Shown one piece after another: positions 34,785 through 46,845 of a stretch of DNA of 64,000 nucleotides. This DNA is from Sediminicoccus rosea (GTDB lineage: Bacteria > Pseudomonadota > Alphaproteobacteria > Acetobacterales > Acetobacteraceae): positions 4,799,001 through 4,863,000 of the forward strand of contig NZ_CP137852.1 in assembly GCF_033547095.1 (NCBI RefSeq). The letters are read 5' to 3'. The notes beneath the pieces were generated by a model. The model was not told where the DNA came from and searched no databases. It saw only the letters and a program-made list of their open reading frames with translations. Within the stretch, counting starts at the first letter, position 1. Each line of letters opens with the position of its first letter. Made by a program: the position numbers and the translations under genes.

Positions 34785-35047
34785 TGGTGGAATTCCTCGT
34801 TACGCTCCTCGTCGTGCTGATGCTGCTGGCGGGCTGCACGCTCGTCGCCATCATCGCCACCACCGCCTTCGGGCGCATGCTGCCGCGGCTGGAGCAGGCG
34901 CTCGGCCTCTCCATGCTGCTGATGGGCGTGCTGCTCTACCTCGTCTTTCCCGGCACGGGCGCGCTCTATGTGGTCGGCCTCGTGGCGCTCTCGCACGCCA
35001 TCGCGGGCGGGCTGATCTGGTATCGCAAGAAGGTGTTCGGCCGATGA
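34784..35047 (+). CDS. small membrane protein 1 of 3
   Basis: An 87-residue protein starting in the overlap with the LysE stop (TGATG). Two or three hydrophobic stretches (about residues 3-27, 40-57 and 59-77) are followed by a basic end, YRKKVFGR. No family was recognised. It is the first of three similar-sized membrane proteins linked by stop/start overlaps. Confidence 0.7.
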   Translation: MVEFLVTLLVVLMLLAGCTLVAIIATTAFGRMLPRLEQALGLSMLLMGVLLYLVFPGTGALYVVGLVALSHAIAGGLIWYRKKVFGR

Positions 35048-35313
35048 ACGGGTTCGTCTTCGCCCTCTTCGCGCTGGGCTATTCCGGCGGCGTGCTCTTC
35101 TGGCTGGCGCATGCGCTGAAGAAGATGTTCCCGCCGATGCGCGCGGCACTCACCGCCTTCGCCATCTCGGCCACCGTGCATGGCGTGACCATGTTCTTCC
35201 TCGAGCCCGAGCACGTCATCACCGCGCTGGCCTTCTGGGGCGTACCGCACCTGATCCTGCTGCCGGCGCTGCTGTATTCCGCCTGGCGTGAATCCAAGGG
35301 AGTGCAAGGCTGA
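35044..35313 (+). CDS. small membrane protein 2 of 3
   Basis: An 89-residue protein overlapping the previous gene by 4 bases (ATGA). Hydrophobic stretches lie at about residues 3-24, 34-51 and 58-78. HGVTMFFLEPEHVITALAFW is a distinctive segment with His and acidic residues inside or next to a membrane helix. No family was recognised. Confidence 0.7.
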   Translation: MNGFVFALFALGYSGGVLFWLAHALKKMFPPMRAALTAFAISATVHGVTMFFLEPEHVITALAFWGVPHLILLPALLYSAWRESKGVQG

Positions 35314-35570
35314 TGGAACAGATCCTCATCATCGTGCAGGGCCTCGTCTATTCCGGCCTCGTCGTCACGCTGCTCGCCAACCGCCTCTCCAAGGGCCGCC
35401 CCGGCGTGATCCCGATCCTGGCGGCGGCGGGCTCGCTGATCCTGCTGCACGGGTTGCTCACCTTTCTGATCCCGGCCGCCTGGCACACCACCTGGTACGT
35501 CTTCTGGGTGCCGGGCCACGTCATCACGCCCCTCATCCTGCTCTGGCGCCGGCGCGGCGCCCCAGACTGA
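35313..35570 (+). CDS. small membrane protein 3 of 3
   Basis: An 85-residue protein whose ATG overlaps the previous stop by 1 base. Three hydrophobic stretches (about 4-21, 32-52 and 58-77) end in WRRRGAPD. HGLLTFLIPAAWHTTWYVFW recalls the central segment of the preceding gene, so the two may be distant duplicates. Function unknown. carB starts 66 bases downstream. Confidence 0.68.
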   Translation: MEQILIIVQGLVYSGLVVTLLANRLSKGRPGVIPILAAAGSLILLHGLLTFLIPAAWHTTWYVFWVPGHVITPLILLWRRRGAPD

Positions 35571-35636
35571 ACACACAGCGACTGCACATTCCCCGGCGGC
35601 CAGCGCCCCGGAACTCCCCTTCTCCTGAGGTCCCCC

Positions 35637-38882
<3,246 letters not shown>

Positions 38883-38901
38883 AGTCCGACTCATGGAGGT
38901 G

Positions 38902-38925
38902 GGGGGCGCTCCCGCCCCCTTCTCT
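38902..38925 (+). terminator. intrinsic terminator after carB
   Basis: GGGGGCG (38902-38908), loop CTCC and CGCCCCC (38913-38919) form a perfect 7-bp stem followed by TTCTCT. It lies 19 bases after the carB stop. Confidence 0.7.
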
Positions 38926-38996
38926 CCCCCTCTCACGCCGGCGTGCCAAGCAAGAGCCAGCCGGCAAGAGGGACCGCCGCGAAGGAAGAAACTGCC

Positions 38997-39470
38997 GTGC
39001 AGAAGTTCCCGATGACCGCCGAGGGGCTGGCCAAGCTGGAAGAGGAACTGAAGCAACTGAAGTCCGTTGAACGCCCCGCGATCATCGTGGCGATCGCGGA
39101 GGCGCGCGCGCATGGCGACCTCTCGGAAAACGCCGAGTATCATGCGGCGCGCGAGCGCCAGTCCTTCATCGAAGGCCGCCTCGCCGAGCTCGAGGCGATC
39201 ATCCCCTCGGTCGAGGTGATCGACGTGAGCAAGATGACGGGCAGCCAGGTGCGCTTCGGCGCGCGGGTCACCATCATCGACGAGGAGACCGAGAAGGAGA
39301 CGACCTATCGCATCGTCGGCCAGTATGAGGCCGACATGAAGACGGGCTCGATCTCGCTCTCCTCGCCGCTCGCCAAGGCGCTGATGGGCAAGAAGGTGGG
39401 TGACAGCGTGGAGGTTCCGACCCCGGGCGGCGCCCGCGCCGTCGAGATCACCGCGGTCGCCTTCAACTAG
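38997..39470 (+). CDS. greA: transcription elongation factor
   Basis: A 157-residue GreA. The N-terminal coiled coil begins [18 protein letters not shown], the tip acidic residues lie in [17 protein letters not shown], and the C-terminal FKBP-like domain ends in [17 protein letters not shown]. It rescues backtracked RNA polymerase by stimulating transcript cleavage. The GTG at 38997 gives the standard length and has GGAAG about 9 bases upstream; an ATG-less extension to 38943 is unlikely. Confidence 0.95.
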   Translation: MQKFPMTAEGLAKLEEELKQLKSVERPAIIVAIAEARAHGDLSENAEYHAARERQSFIEGRLAELEAIIPSVEVIDVSKMTGSQVRFGARVTIIDEETEKETTYRIVGQYEADMKTGSISLSSPLAKALMGKKVGDSVEVPTPGGARAVEITAVAFN

Positions 39471-39474
39471 CGCC

Positions 39475-40677
39475 ATGCAGCTCTCCCTGGCGGATCTGCG
39501 CGCGGCCGCGGCGCGCATCCATGGCCGCGTGCTGCGCACGCCCAGCATCGAGAACCCCGCCGTCTCCCATGCCTGCGGTGCGCGCGTCTCGCTCAAACTC
39601 GACAACCTGCAGGCGACCGGCGCCTTCAAGGAGCGCGGCGCGGCCAACCGCCTCGCCCTGCTGTCCGAGCGCGAGCGTGCGGCCGGCGTCATCGCCATGT
39701 CGGCCGGGAATCATGCCCAGGCGGTGGCGCGCCATTCCACGCTGCTGGGCATCGCCTCCACCATCGTGATGCCGCGCTTCACCCCCTCCAACAAGGTGCT
39801 GCGCACCGAGGGTTTCGGCGCGCGCGTGGTGCTGCATGGCGAGAACCTGGCCGAGGCCGCGGCCCATGCCCACCAGCTGGCCCGCGCCGAGGGCCTGACC
39901 TTCATCCACCCCTATGACGACCCCGGCGTGATCGCCGGCCAGGGCACGATGGCGCTGGAGATGCTGGAGGACGCGCCCGACCTCGACGCGCTGATCTTCC
40001 CGACCGGCGGCGGCGGCCTCGTCACCGGCTGCGCCGTGGCCGCTCATGCGCTGCGCCCTGGCATGCCGGTCTACGGCGTGGAGGTGGAGGGCTACCAGGC
40101 CATGCGCCAGCGCCTTGCCGGCCAGCCCGTGCAGGTGGGCGGCCCCACCATCGCCGAGGGCATCGCCGTGCGCGACGTGGGCGAATTGCCGCTGGAGATG
40201 CTGAAGCGCCTCGGCGTCGAGATCCTGGTCGTGCCCGAGCGCGCGGTGGAGCAGGGCATCGCGCTGCTGGCCGAGGGCGCCAAGGTCGTCTCCGAGGGAG
40301 CGGGCGCGGCCGGCATCGCCGCACTGCTCACCTATCCCGAGCGCTTCGCGGGGAAGCATGTCGGCACCGTCGTCTGCGGCGGCAATATTGACCCGCGCAT
40401 CCTCTCCAACGTGCTGCTGCGGAACCTGCTGCGCGATGGCCGGCTGCTGCGCCTGCACCTCGACATCCCCGACCGCCCGGGCGTGCTGGCCGACATCGCG
40501 ACGCGCGTGGCCGATGCCGGCGGCAATGTGATCGAGGTGAGCCACCAGCGCCTCTTCGCCGCACCCAGCGTGCAGACGGCGGAGCTGGAACTCATGATCG
40601 AGGTGCGCGACCGGGCGCAGGCCGATGCCATCGTGGCCGCGCTCGAAGCCGGCGACTACGTGGTGCGGCGCGGCTAA
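39475..40677 (+). CDS. ilvA: threonine ammonia-lyase with ACT domain
   Basis: A 400-residue fold type II PLP enzyme. The PLP lysine is in GAFKERGA, SAGNHAQAVA is the Asn loop and FPTGGGGLVTG the phosphate loop. A C-terminal ACT-like domain (LHLDIPDRPGVLADIATRVA) points to allosteric control. It deaminates threonine to 2-oxobutanoate. The single-ACT, 400-residue form is the TdcB/ilvA2 type. It starts 4 bases after greA. Confidence 0.92.
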   Translation: MQLSLADLRAAAARIHGRVLRTPSIENPAVSHACGARVSLKLDNLQATGAFKERGAANRLALLSERERAAGVIAMSAGNHAQAVARHSTLLGIASTIVMPRFTPSNKVLRTEGFGARVVLHGENLAEAAAHAHQLARAEGLTFIHPYDDPGVIAGQGTMALEMLEDAPDLDALIFPTGGGGLVTGCAVAAHALRPGMPVYGVEVEGYQAMRQRLAGQPVQVGGPTIAEGIAVRDVGELPLEMLKRLGVEILVVPERAVEQGIALLAEGAKVVSEGAGAAGIAALLTYPERFAGKHVGTVVCGGNIDPRILSNVLLRNLLRDGRLLRLHLDIPDRPGVLADIATRVADAGGNVIEVSHQRLFAAPSVQTAELELMIEVRDRAQADAIVAALEAGDYVVRRG

Positions 40678-40705
40678 AGCGCGCCTGCCAGGCCGTTTCG
40701 GACAT

Positions 40706-40733
40706 CCGGGGCCAGGCCTGCGGCCCGCCCCGG
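40706..40733. terminator. bidirectional hairpin between ilvA and dctM
   Basis: CCGGGG (40706-40711) pairs with CCCCGG (40728-40733), with an inner GGCC/GGCC-type stem. It lies between convergent genes. No T-run on the plus strand. Confidence 0.45.
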
Positions 40734-40739
40734 AGAACC

Positions 40740-42059
40740 TCACTTCAGGAAATCCGGTTCGATCAGGCGCGGCAGGAGCAGCGCCATGTCCGGCCAGAGG
40801 ATCAACAGCGCCAGCACGCCCAGCATGGGCAGCAGCATGATGGTCACATCCTTCAGCGCGTCGATCACCCGCATCTCCGCCACCGCGCAGGTGATGAGCA
40901 GGCACAGGCCGTAGGGCGGCGTCACCAGCCCGAAGGCGAGCGAGACGATGCCGATCATCGCGAAATGCACCGGGTGCAGCCCGGCGGCCTCGGCGATGGG
41001 CTGGAGGATGGCGCCGACGATGATGATGGCCGGGATCGCATCCAGGAAGCAGCCCACCACCAGGAAGACACCGGCGATGAAGAAGCCCGTCATCGCCGGC
41101 CCCAGCTGCCAGGCGCCGACTCCCGCCATCAGGCCCTCGGGGATCTTGTAGAAGGCCAGCAGCCAGCCGAAGGCGCTCGCCGTGCCCACGCAGAAGAGCG
41201 CGACCGCCGAGAGCTTGCCCGTCTCGCTGAAGGCGTTCCAAAGTCCCCGCAGATTCATCTCGCGATAGACGATGATGGAGAGGAAGCCCGCATAGAGCAC
41301 CGCGATGCAGGCGCTCTCCGTCGCGGTGAACCAGCCGAAGATCTTGCCGCCGATGATGATGAAGGGCGTCAGCAGCGCCGGGATGGAGACGAGGAAGGAG
41401 GCGAAGACCTCGTTCAGCGTCGAGCGCGGATAGGTCGGATAGCCGCGCATCTTCGCATAGGCATGCACCGTGCCCATCTGCGCGAGGCCGATCAGCAGCC
41501 CCGGCAGCACGCCGGCCAGGAAGAGCGCGCCGATCGAGACGGTCAGCACGCCACCCCAGACGATCATCAGGATAGAAGGCGGGATGATGACCGCGAGCAC
41601 GGCCGAGACGGCGGTGATGGCGACGGAGAAGCTGTCGTCATAGCCCTCCTTGCGCTGCGCCTCGATGAAGAGCTTCGCCTGGCTCGCCGCATCCGCCGTG
41701 GAGCTGCCGGAGATGCCCGCGAAGAAGATGGACAGCACCACGTTCACCTGCGCGAGGCCGCCCGGGAAATGCCCCACCAGCGCGCGGGAGAAGCGCACCA
41801 GGCGGTCCGTGATGCCGCCGATGTTCATCAGGTTCGCCGTCAGCAGGAAGAAGGGCACGGCCAGCAGGATGAAGCTGTTGTAGGCGTTGAAGGTCTCCTG
41901 CAGCAGGAGCATCGGCCATAGCCGGTCCTCGATCAGCAGGATGGGCAGGCAGGCGAGGCCGATGGCGACGGCGACAGGCACGCGCAGCGCCAGCATCCCG
42001 AAGAAGCCACCGAAGAGGATCCACGCGGCCTGCGTGGAGGACAGCGTGCTGGCCCCCAT
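40740..42059 (-). CDS. dctM: TRAP transporter large permease subunit
   Basis: A 439-residue inner-membrane protein with about 12 hydrophobic helices, read from the ATG at 42059. VPFFLLTANLMNIGGITDRLVRF, VNVVLSIFFAGISGSSTADAA and LGLVTPPYG are DctM family segments. It forms the ion-driven transport channel of a tripartite system. The start overlaps the dctQ stop by 1 base. Confidence 0.95.
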   Translation of the reverse strand: MGASTLSSTQAAWILFGGFFGMLALRVPVAVAIGLACLPILLIEDRLWPMLLLQETFNAYNSFILLAVPFFLLTANLMNIGGITDRLVRFSRALVGHFPGGLAQVNVVLSIFFAGISGSSTADAASQAKLFIEAQRKEGYDDSFSVAITAVSAVLAVIIPPSILMIVWGGVLTVSIGALFLAGVLPGLLIGLAQMGTVHAYAKMRGYPTYPRSTLNEVFASFLVSIPALLTPFIIIGGKIFGWFTATESACIAVLYAGFLSIIVYREMNLRGLWNAFSETGKLSAVALFCVGTASAFGWLLAFYKIPEGLMAGVGAWQLGPAMTGFFIAGVFLVVGCFLDAIPAIIIVGAILQPIAEAAGLHPVHFAMIGIVSLAFGLVTPPYGLCLLITCAVAEMRVIDALKDVTIMLLPMLGVLALLILWPDMALLLPRLIEPDFLK

Positions 42060-42562
42060 CAGCCGCGCCCCCGCAGCACCTGGATGCTGTCCCACATGTG
42101 CTCGCCGGTGAAGAGCAGCCACGAGAAGCCGGCGATCGGCCAGGCGATGTGGATGGTCCAGAGCGGCAGCTCCGCCAGCTCGCTGATGCGGAACCAGGCG
42201 AACTCCGTGAACTCGATGCCGTACCAGAGGAAGACGGCGCCGAAGATCAGCATGAAGACATTGGCGACGAGATCCAGCGCCGCCTTGAACTTGCCGGTGG
42301 CCGAGGGGAAGAGGTCCACGATGAAGTGGCTCCCTTCCCGCACGCCGATCATCGCGCCGATCATGATCATCCAGACCAGGAGGAAGCGCGCCGCCTCCTC
42401 CGTCCAGATGTAGCGCGGGATCAACTCGGTGAAGCGCGCGAAGATCTGCAGCGTCACCGGGATGATGAGGATGACGACGGTGAGCACCACCAGCACATCG
42501 AGGAAGCGGCTGTAGAGGAAGGTGGCGCGGCGGAAGGCGCCGCGCGGCTGGTGGTGCGCCAT
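42059..42562 (-). CDS. dctQ: TRAP transporter small permease subunit
   Basis: A 167-residue protein with four hydrophobic helices. YIWTEEAARFLLVWMIMIGA and HFIVDLFP are typical of DctQ. It pairs with DctM in the inner membrane. It starts 4 bases after dctP and overlaps dctM, giving the usual P-Q-M order. Confidence 0.93.
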   Translation of the reverse strand: MAHHQPRGAFRRATFLYSRFLDVLVVLTVVILIIPVTLQIFARFTELIPRYIWTEEAARFLLVWMIMIGAMIGVREGSHFIVDLFPSATGKFKAALDLVANVFMLIFGAVFLWYGIEFTEFAWFRISELAELPLWTIHIAWPIAGFSWLLFTGEHMWDSIQVLRGRG

Positions 42563-42566
42563 CGGC

Positions 42567-43559
42567 TCAGCTGTTCAGCGCGTTGATGCGGGCGAAGATG
42601 TTCTCCGCCTCGATCTCCCGCGCATAGGTCGCCATCACCGGGGCCACGGCCGCCAGCATGGCCGCGCGGTCGGTGAAGGGGATGCGGCGGAGGCGCCCCT
42701 CGCCTTCCAGCCGGGCCAGGGTCTGCCCGTCCTCCGTGCTCTCCGTCTGGCGGCCGAAGACGCCGGCCTCGCGCCCGGCGCGGCGCACCGCCTCCTGCAC
42801 CTCGCGCGGCAGGCGCGCGAAGGTCTGCGCCGAGAAGCAGATGGGGCGCACCGTGATCGCGTGCTGCGTCATGGCGAGGTTGGGCGCCACCTCGAAGAAG
42901 CGCATGGCCAGCACGCCCGCGGCCTCGTTCTCGCCCGCCTCGAGCACGTTGTTCTGGATGGCGTTGTAGACCTCGTTATAGGCGATGACCTGCGGCGCCA
43001 TGCCGGCCGCCTGGAAGGTGCGGTTCCAGATCGGCGCACCCTGCACGCGCACGCGCAGGCCACGCATCTCCGCCATGTTCGAGACCGGCTTGTTCGCGAA
43101 GATGTTGCGGACGCCGCCCCCGGCATAGCCGATGAGCATGACGCGCGCGCGCCGCTCGACTTCCTGGGCCACGGGGGCCAGCAGGTCCTGGTCCATGACC
43201 TGGTTCCAATGCGCCAGGTCACGGAAGAGGAAGGGCGCGTCGATGAAGGGCGCGGCCCGGCTGAAGGTGGACATGTGCGCGGGCGAGACGATGCCGTAAT
43301 CCACCGCGCGCCCGGCCGACATGTATTCGAAATACTGCTTCTCGAGGCCGAGGCTGCTGTTGCGGTGCAGGACGAAGTTCACCGGCCGGCCGGCGTATTG
43401 CTTCACCAGCTCCTCGAAGCGCAGGAGCGTGCGGTTGAAGACGTGATCGTCATTGAACTGCACGGCGCCGTTCAGCGTGATGGGCGCTTGCGCCCGCACG
43501 ACGGTGGGCGCGGCGAGCAGGCAGGCGGCAGCGCCGCCCAGAAGCGTTCTGCGATGCAT
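42567..43559 (-). CDS. dctP: TRAP transporter substrate-binding protein
   Basis: A 330-residue periplasmic protein with an RR-containing signal peptide (MHRRTLLGGAAACLLAAP) that may use the Tat or Sec route. GMAPQVIAYNEVYNAIQNNVLEAGENE is the DctP ligand region. The binding Arg is probably in GLRVRVQG. The ligand is unknown, with organic acids most usual in this family. First gene of the transporter operon. Confidence 0.94.
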   Translation of the reverse strand: MHRRTLLGGAAACLLAAPTVVRAQAPITLNGAVQFNDDHVFNRTLLRFEELVKQYAGRPVNFVLHRNSSLGLEKQYFEYMSAGRAVDYGIVSPAHMSTFSRAAPFIDAPFLFRDLAHWNQVMDQDLLAPVAQEVERRARVMLIGYAGGGVRNIFANKPVSNMAEMRGLRVRVQGAPIWNRTFQAAGMAPQVIAYNEVYNAIQNNVLEAGENEAAGVLAMRFFEVAPNLAMTQHAITVRPICFSAQTFARLPREVQEAVRRAGREAGVFGRQTESTEDGQTLARLEGEGRLRRIPFTDRAAMLAAVAPVMATYAREIEAENIFARINALNS

Positions 43560-43657
43560 ATGCGGATCCTCCCTGTGGTTCCGTCTCACGGCGGTTTGCC
43601 CGCTCGCGAGGGGAAGCCTATGCCCGGGGAAGCTCCGAGGGGAAGAGCCTAAAGGGC

Positions 43658-44152
43658 CTAGAAGGGCACGCCCACCACGTTCTTCGCGGTCCGGATGGTC
43701 TGCAGCGTCTGCACCTTGTGAACGTTCTGCGCGCCGGTCAGCCGCGCGGTCAGCGCGTTCTCGTGCGCCGTGTCCCGTGCCACGAGTCGCAGCAGGAAAT
43801 CGCCGCCGCCCCGGATCATGTGGCATTCGCGCACCTCCGGCCAGCCGATGACCTCCGCCTCGAAGGCATCGAGCACCGCCTGCTTCTGGCTCTCCAGCCC
43901 GACGACGGCGAAGAAGGTGACCTCGAATCCGAGGGCCGTCGGCTCCACATCGGCGTGATAGCCGCGCAGCACGCCCGCCTCCTCCAGCCGGCGCACGCGG
44001 CGCAGGCAGGGCGGCGCGGAGAGGCCGACCCGGCTCGCCAGCTCCACATTGGTGATCCGCCCGTCGGACTGGAGTTCGGCCAGGATCCGCAGGTCAATGG
44101 CATCGAGTTCGGCCATGCTGGCGGGCGTTGTTTCGTTGCTACGGGGTGCCAT
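43658..44152 (-). CDS. Lrp/AsnC family transcriptional regulator
   Basis: A 164-residue regulator. The N-terminal HTH is DAIDLRILAELQSDGRITNVELASRVGLS, with the recognition helix at APPCLRRVRRLEEAG. The C-terminal RAM domain holds FFAVVGLE and VRECHMIRGGGDFLLRLV, the usual ligand-binding side. It diverges from trxB over 131 bases. A regulator of amino acid genes is most likely. Start 44116 (MAELDAID) is an alternative. Confidence 0.93.
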   Translation of the reverse strand: MAPRSNETTPASMAELDAIDLRILAELQSDGRITNVELASRVGLSAPPCLRRVRRLEEAGVLRGYHADVEPTALGFEVTFFAVVGLESQKQAVLDAFEAEVIGWPEVRECHMIRGGGDFLLRLVARDTAHENALTARLTGAQNVHKVQTLQTIRTAKNVVGVPF

Positions 44153-44283
44153 GCGGCGCAATATCCTTGCGGATGCAGCGAAGTGCAACCCACTCTCTTG
44201 TTCCGCATGCCAAGATGGGCAGATATGCGTCCCACGCACGCCATCCCCCCGCGTGTCCCACACGACAAGCTCCGGAATCGCCC

Positions 44284-45255
44284 GTGCCCGCCACCACCCC
44301 CACCCGCCTCCTGATCATCGGCGCCGGCCCGGCCGGCTATACCGCCGCGATCTATGCGGCCCGCGCCGGCCTCAAGCCCGTGCTGGTCGCCGGCATGCAG
44401 CCGGGCGGCCAGCTCACCATCACGACCGAGGTCGAGAACTACCCGGGCTTCGCCGAGGCCGTGCAGGGCCCCTGGCTGATGGAGCAGATGCGCGCCCAGG
44501 CCGAACATGTCGGCACCGAGCTGAAATACGACCTCGTCACCAGCGTGGACCTCTCCCGCCGCCCCTTCCGCGCGGAATGCGACAGCGGCGAGGTCTACCT
44601 GGCCGAATCCATCATCATCGCCACCGGCGCCCAGGCGCGCTGGCTCGGCATCCCCGGCGAGCAGGCGCTCTCGGGCTTCGGCGTCTCGGCCTGCGCGACC
44701 TGCGACGGCTTCTTCTTCCGCGGCAAGGACGTGGCCGTCATCGGCGGCGGCAATTCGGCGGTGGAGGAAGCGCTCTACCTCGCCAACCTCGCGCGCCACG
44801 TCACCCTCATCCACCGCCGCGACAGCCTGCGCGCCGAGCGCATCCTGCAGCAGCGCCTCTTCGCCAAGGAGAACGTCACCATCCTGTGGGACATGGTGAC
44901 CGAGGAGATGCTGGGCACGGAGGGCGCCCGCCCCGTCGCCCGCGGCCTGGCACTCCGCCACGCCCGCACCGGCGAGCGGCGCGAACTCCCGGTGGACGGC
45001 ATCTTCGTGGCGATCGGCCATGACCCGGCGACGAGCCTCTTCCGCGGCCAGCTCGCCATGGATGAAGGAGGCTATCTGATGGTGACACCAGGCGGCACCC
45101 GCACAAGCGTGGAGGGCGTCTTCGCGGCGGGCGACGTGGCGGACAAGGTCTATCGCCAGGCCGTGACCGCCGCCGGCACCGGCTGCATGGCGGCGCTCGA
45201 CGCCGAGAAATTCCTCGCCGCTCACGAAGCGGCACATGACAAGGCCGCTGCGTGA
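44284..45255 (+). CDS. trxB: thioredoxin-disulfide reductase
   Basis: A 323-residue flavoprotein from a GTG. The FAD loop is IGAGPAGYTAAIYAARAG, the redox-active site is CATC (in SACATCDGFFF), the NADPH loop is GGGNSAVEEALYL, and the C-terminal FAD site is GVFAAGDVAD. It reduces thioredoxin with NADPH. The GTG at 44284 gives the usual length. Its stop overlaps the LysR start by 1 base. Confidence 0.95.
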   Translation: MPATTPTRLLIIGAGPAGYTAAIYAARAGLKPVLVAGMQPGGQLTITTEVENYPGFAEAVQGPWLMEQMRAQAEHVGTELKYDLVTSVDLSRRPFRAECDSGEVYLAESIIIATGAQARWLGIPGEQALSGFGVSACATCDGFFFRGKDVAVIGGGNSAVEEALYLANLARHVTLIHRRDSLRAERILQQRLFAKENVTILWDMVTEEMLGTEGARPVARGLALRHARTGERRELPVDGIFVAIGHDPATSLFRGQLAMDEGGYLMVTPGGTRTSVEGVFAAGDVADKVYRQAVTAAGTGCMAALDAEKFLAAHEAAHDKAAA

Positions 45256-46148
45256 TGCCGCTCGACTGGGACAAGCTGCGCGTCTTCCACGCCGTGGCCG
45301 AAGCCGGCTCCTTCACCCATGCGGGCGAGACGCTGGCGCTGAGCCAATCGGCCGTCTCGCGCCAGATCCAGGCGCTGGAGGACGCCCTCTCCGTGCCGCT
45401 CTTCCACCGCCATGCGCGCGGCCTGATCCTCACGGAGTCGGGGGAGACGCTGAACCGCACCGTGCGCGAGGTCTTCGCCAAGCTCGCCATGACCGAGGCG
45501 CTGCTGACCGAGGGCCGCGAACGCCCGGCCGGGCGGCTGAAGATCACCACCACCACGGGCTTCGGCGGCTCCTGGCTCGCACCCCGCCTGCACCGCTTCC
45601 TGGAGATGTATCCGGAGATCAACGTCTCCGTGATCCTGGACGATGCCGATCTCGACCTCGCGATGCGCGAGGCGGATGTCGCCATCCGCATGCACCCGCC
45701 CCGCCAGCCGGACCTGATCCAGCGCCATGTGGCGAGCTTCGGCTGGCGCATCGTGGGCAGCCCGGACTACCTGAAGCGCCACGGCATCCCGCAGCGCCCG
45801 GAGGATCTGGACGCGCACAAGCTGATCGTCTGGGGCGACTACCGGCCGCCGGTGGAGGACATCAACTGGCTGGCCGAGATCGGCCGCAAGCCGGGCCAGG
45901 CGCGGCGCGGCACGCTGGAGGTGAACAGCCTGACCGGCATGCTGCGCGCCGTGCAGTCGGGCATGGGCCTCGCCGCCATGCCGGACTACATGGGCCCAGA
46001 GCTGGAGGGCCTGCTGACCGTGCTGCCCGAGCTGAAGGCGCCCAAGATCAACGCCTATTTCGTCTATCCGGAGGAGATGCGCGCCTCGAAGCGCGTCTCC
46101 GTCTTCCGCGATTTCCTCGTGGCGGAGCTGGCGGGCGCCAGCAGCTGA
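45255..46148 (+). CDS. LysR family transcriptional regulator
   Basis: A 297-residue regulator. The N-terminal winged HTH reads FHAVAEAGSFTHAGETLALSQ and then AVSRQIQALE, followed by a periplasmic-binding-like effector domain. It is coupled to trxB by a 1-base overlap, so it may respond to redox state or simply share the promoter. No divergent target gene is next to it. Confidence 0.93.
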   Translation: MPLDWDKLRVFHAVAEAGSFTHAGETLALSQSAVSRQIQALEDALSVPLFHRHARGLILTESGETLNRTVREVFAKLAMTEALLTEGRERPAGRLKITTTTGFGGSWLAPRLHRFLEMYPEINVSVILDDADLDLAMREADVAIRMHPPRQPDLIQRHVASFGWRIVGSPDYLKRHGIPQRPEDLDAHKLIVWGDYRPPVEDINWLAEIGRKPGQARRGTLEVNSLTGMLRAVQSGMGLAAMPDYMGPELEGLLTVLPELKAPKINAYFVYPEEMRASKRVSVFRDFLVAELAGASS

Positions 46149-46174
46149 GGTTTCCAGGGGGTGGCGGGGCCGGT

Positions 46175-46693
46175 TCATCGGGTCCGCCACTGCCGCATGT
46201 CACCGCCGGCCAGTTTCAGCAGCCCGCCACAGGCCTTGAGCAGGCCGCGCGGGATGGAGCCGAGATCCTCCAGCGCCTTCGCCACCAGCTTTTCGATGCT
46301 TTCGGACAAAGCCAGGTCCGGCAGGAAGCAGGGCGCGCAAGGCAGGGCCGAGCGCAGGCCCAACTCCTTCACCACCAGCAGCTGATGCAGGCTCGCCCGC
46401 CGTGCCACCCGGCGCCAGGCGCGGCAAAGCCGCTCCCTCAGGCTGTCGAATTCGGGGTTGGTCGCGGCGAAGAGCCAGCGGTCCAGCACGCCCGCCTTCA
46501 TCCAGCGCCGCAACTGCCGGTGCGCCGTGTCCCACTTGCCGAAGCGGGCCGGCATCTCGGACCAGATGCAGCGCGTCATCACCACATGGAAAATGCCGTC
46601 CAGCATCCGGCGCCGGTCCCGGCAGGGCCGGCCCCCAGCGGGGATCATCGGGGCGAGGAGGGCGTATTCGGCGTCGGTGAGGAGGGGCCGCAT
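46175..46693 (-). mobile_element. IS5-type transposase N-terminal remnant
   Basis: A 172-residue reading frame. Residues 1-75 match the N-terminal (DUF4096) part of IS5 transposases: PLLTDAEYALLAPMIPAGGR, RRMLDGIFHVVMTRCIWSEM and FGKWDTAHRQLRRWMKAGV. The following 95 residues do not show the DDE catalytic core. No terminal inverted repeats or target duplication were seen. It is either a decayed insertion element or a short protein derived from one. Confidence 0.6.
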
Positions 46694-46845
46694 TCTGTCG
46701 TTATAGGAACAAATGCAGAACATGCGCCAGGAAAAAAGACCTCGGGCGGCCGAGGGGCTTGCCCCCAGGCACCCCTTGCCATCACCTCTGCCGTGATCGG
46801 GCAACCGCCCCTGCGCGCGGGGGCATCGGAAGGGCGCGTCATCAC

